Shown piece by piece: positions 4,346-5,130 of a stretch of 5,130 nucleotides of DNA. Under the pieces are notes generated by a model. That model saw only the letters and a program-made list of their open reading frames with translations, did not search any database and was not told where the DNA came from. The DNA is from Deltaproteobacteria bacterium (lineage in GTDB: Bacteria > JAUYMQ01), in assembly GCA_030698575.1 (NCBI GenBank), contig JAUYMQ010000546.1, positions 1 through 5,130 on the forward strand. The letters are read 5' to 3'. The position numbers and the translations under genes were made by a program. Each line of letters starts with the position of its first letter. Within the stretch, counting starts at the first letter, position 1.

Positions 4346-5130
4346 AGGGAATGACCCCCTCGCCGAGATACGTGTTGACTGCAGTTGTGACCTGGGCCGG
4401 ATCGAGCGGCTTGCTCAGATAACCCGAGACGCCGAGCTTCTCGACCAGCAGGTCCGCGGTGTTCCCCGTCTGCGACGTAGTCACGAGCACGGGGGTCCTC
4501 TTGCCCCTTCGATTGAGCGCGTCCACCACCTGTTTCGCGGCCATGGTGGGCATCCTGAACTCGCTAATGATCAAGCGCGGTTCCCGCGATTCGATCAGAT
4601 CGATGGCCTCGTCAATGTCACGAACGCACGTGGCCCGCACGTGTCGATCGCTTAGAATCGTCGAGAGTGCGTCCCGCATGGACTCGCTCTGCTCGACTAC
4701 CAACACATCCACTCCGTTCTCCCCTTTATCCTCAGAATAGGAATCTGGAGGAGCCGGAACGTCCACCCTGGACGCTGCCTGATGCGGAGTTTGTAATTCC
4801 GTCTCATCCTGTACTCCCCCAGAAACAGTCTCCGTGTTCATCGTGCCGGTGGCGGCGTGGTATGCCTCGACGACGTGATCGGCGTCGAGAAGCGGCAGCC
4901 GCCGCCCGTCCAGGCGCACGACCTGCGACGGCGCGCCGTGCCAGGCGGGCACGGCGTCGTGGGACACGTGAGCTTCTTTTGCCGCTCCCGGGCCGGGAGC
5001 GAAGAATGCGATTCGTTTTTCCACCGAACCGATAACAACGATGGTGTCCCCACCGGTCGGGGCCTCGTTGTAGAGTCCGTCCAGACGGAACAGCGCCACG
5101 CGCCCGCCGTCGACCTCGACGTGCTGCCCG
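4344..5130 (-). CDS. CheW-like/CheA P5 domain fused to a receiver with Asp-to-Glu at the phospho-site (5' part outside window)
   Basis: The frame is open to the window edge, so this is the C-terminal ~261 residues of a longer protein. From the edge to about 4860 it resembles the second half of a CheW-like domain (as in CheA P5 or CheV): VALFRLDGLY, a TIVVIG strand, then QVVRLDGRRLPLLD. A polar linker of about 45 residues follows (about 4859-4716). A receiver-type domain covers about 4712-4362. Its acidic pair is E-Q (4694-4689) instead of D-D. The phospho-acceptor position in LIISEFRMP is Glu (GAG, 4562-4560). The Thr (4478-4476) and Lys (SKP, 4412-4410) are kept. The domain therefore probably cannot be phosphorylated, and the Glu may mimic the phosphorylated state. 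CheA-receiver hybrids (FrzE-like) and CheV both fit; kinase domains, if any, lie outside the window. The gene ends in TAA, 204 bp before the HTH gene. Confidence 0.82.
   Translation of the reverse strand, partial: GQHVEVDGGRVALFRLDGLYNEAPTGGDTIVVIGSVEKRIAFFAPGPGAAKEAHVSHDAVPAWHGAPSQVVRLDGRRLPLLDADHVVEAYHAATGTMNTETVSGGVQDETELQTPHQAASRVDVPAPPDSYSEDKGENGVDVLVVEQSESMRDALSTILSDRHVRATCVRDIDEAIDLIESREPRLIISEFRMPTMAAKQVVDALNRRGKRTPVLVTTSQTGNTADLLVEKLGVSGYLSKPLDPAQVTTAVNTYLGEGVIP

Overview
The window is GC-rich bacterial DNA with strong third-position G/C bias. It carries four genes, all on the minus strand, so transcription runs from high to low coordinates. Every recognisable product is a signal-transduction protein. 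The combination of multi-domain GAF/HD-GYP proteins, a CheW-like/receiver fusion and a long Pro/Ala/Glu-rich linker suggests a signalling-rich lineage such as Myxococcota (former Deltaproteobacteria). That placement is inference from style and content; no taxonomic marker is present.

In order of transcription: (1) 5130-4344 is the 3' part of a gene that continues past the window edge. It encodes a CheW-like (CheA P5-type) domain, a polar linker and a C-terminal receiver whose phospho-acceptor Asp is replaced by Glu. (2) A gap of about 200 bp holds several short inverted repeats and an AT-rich stretch that may contain a promoter. (3) 4139-3915 is a 74-residue excisionase/BldC-like winged-HTH protein. 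(4) 3852-2005 encodes a 615-residue STAS-like - disordered linker - GAF - degenerate HD-GYP protein. (5) 1993-341 encodes a 550-residue receiver - coiled coil - GAF - HD-GYP protein with all catalytic signatures intact. Its start lies 11 bp after the previous stop, and its Shine-Dalgarno overlaps that stop. (6) 340-1 has no gene I can support but contains two 10-bp perfect inverted repeats.

Read together, this looks like a chemosensory-type output module coupled to c-di-GMP turnover. The last gene is the likely active c-di-GMP phosphodiesterase. The gene before it is a GAF/HD-GYP paralogue that has lost several metal ligands and gained a STAS-like domain without the usual phospho-serine. The upstream CheW/receiver protein has a phosphomimetic-type receiver. 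The unusual feature is that three modules normally controlled by phosphorylation or catalysis have lost the decisive residue while keeping the fold, beside one intact enzyme. This suggests a regulatory scaffold working by protein-protein contact; that function is inference.
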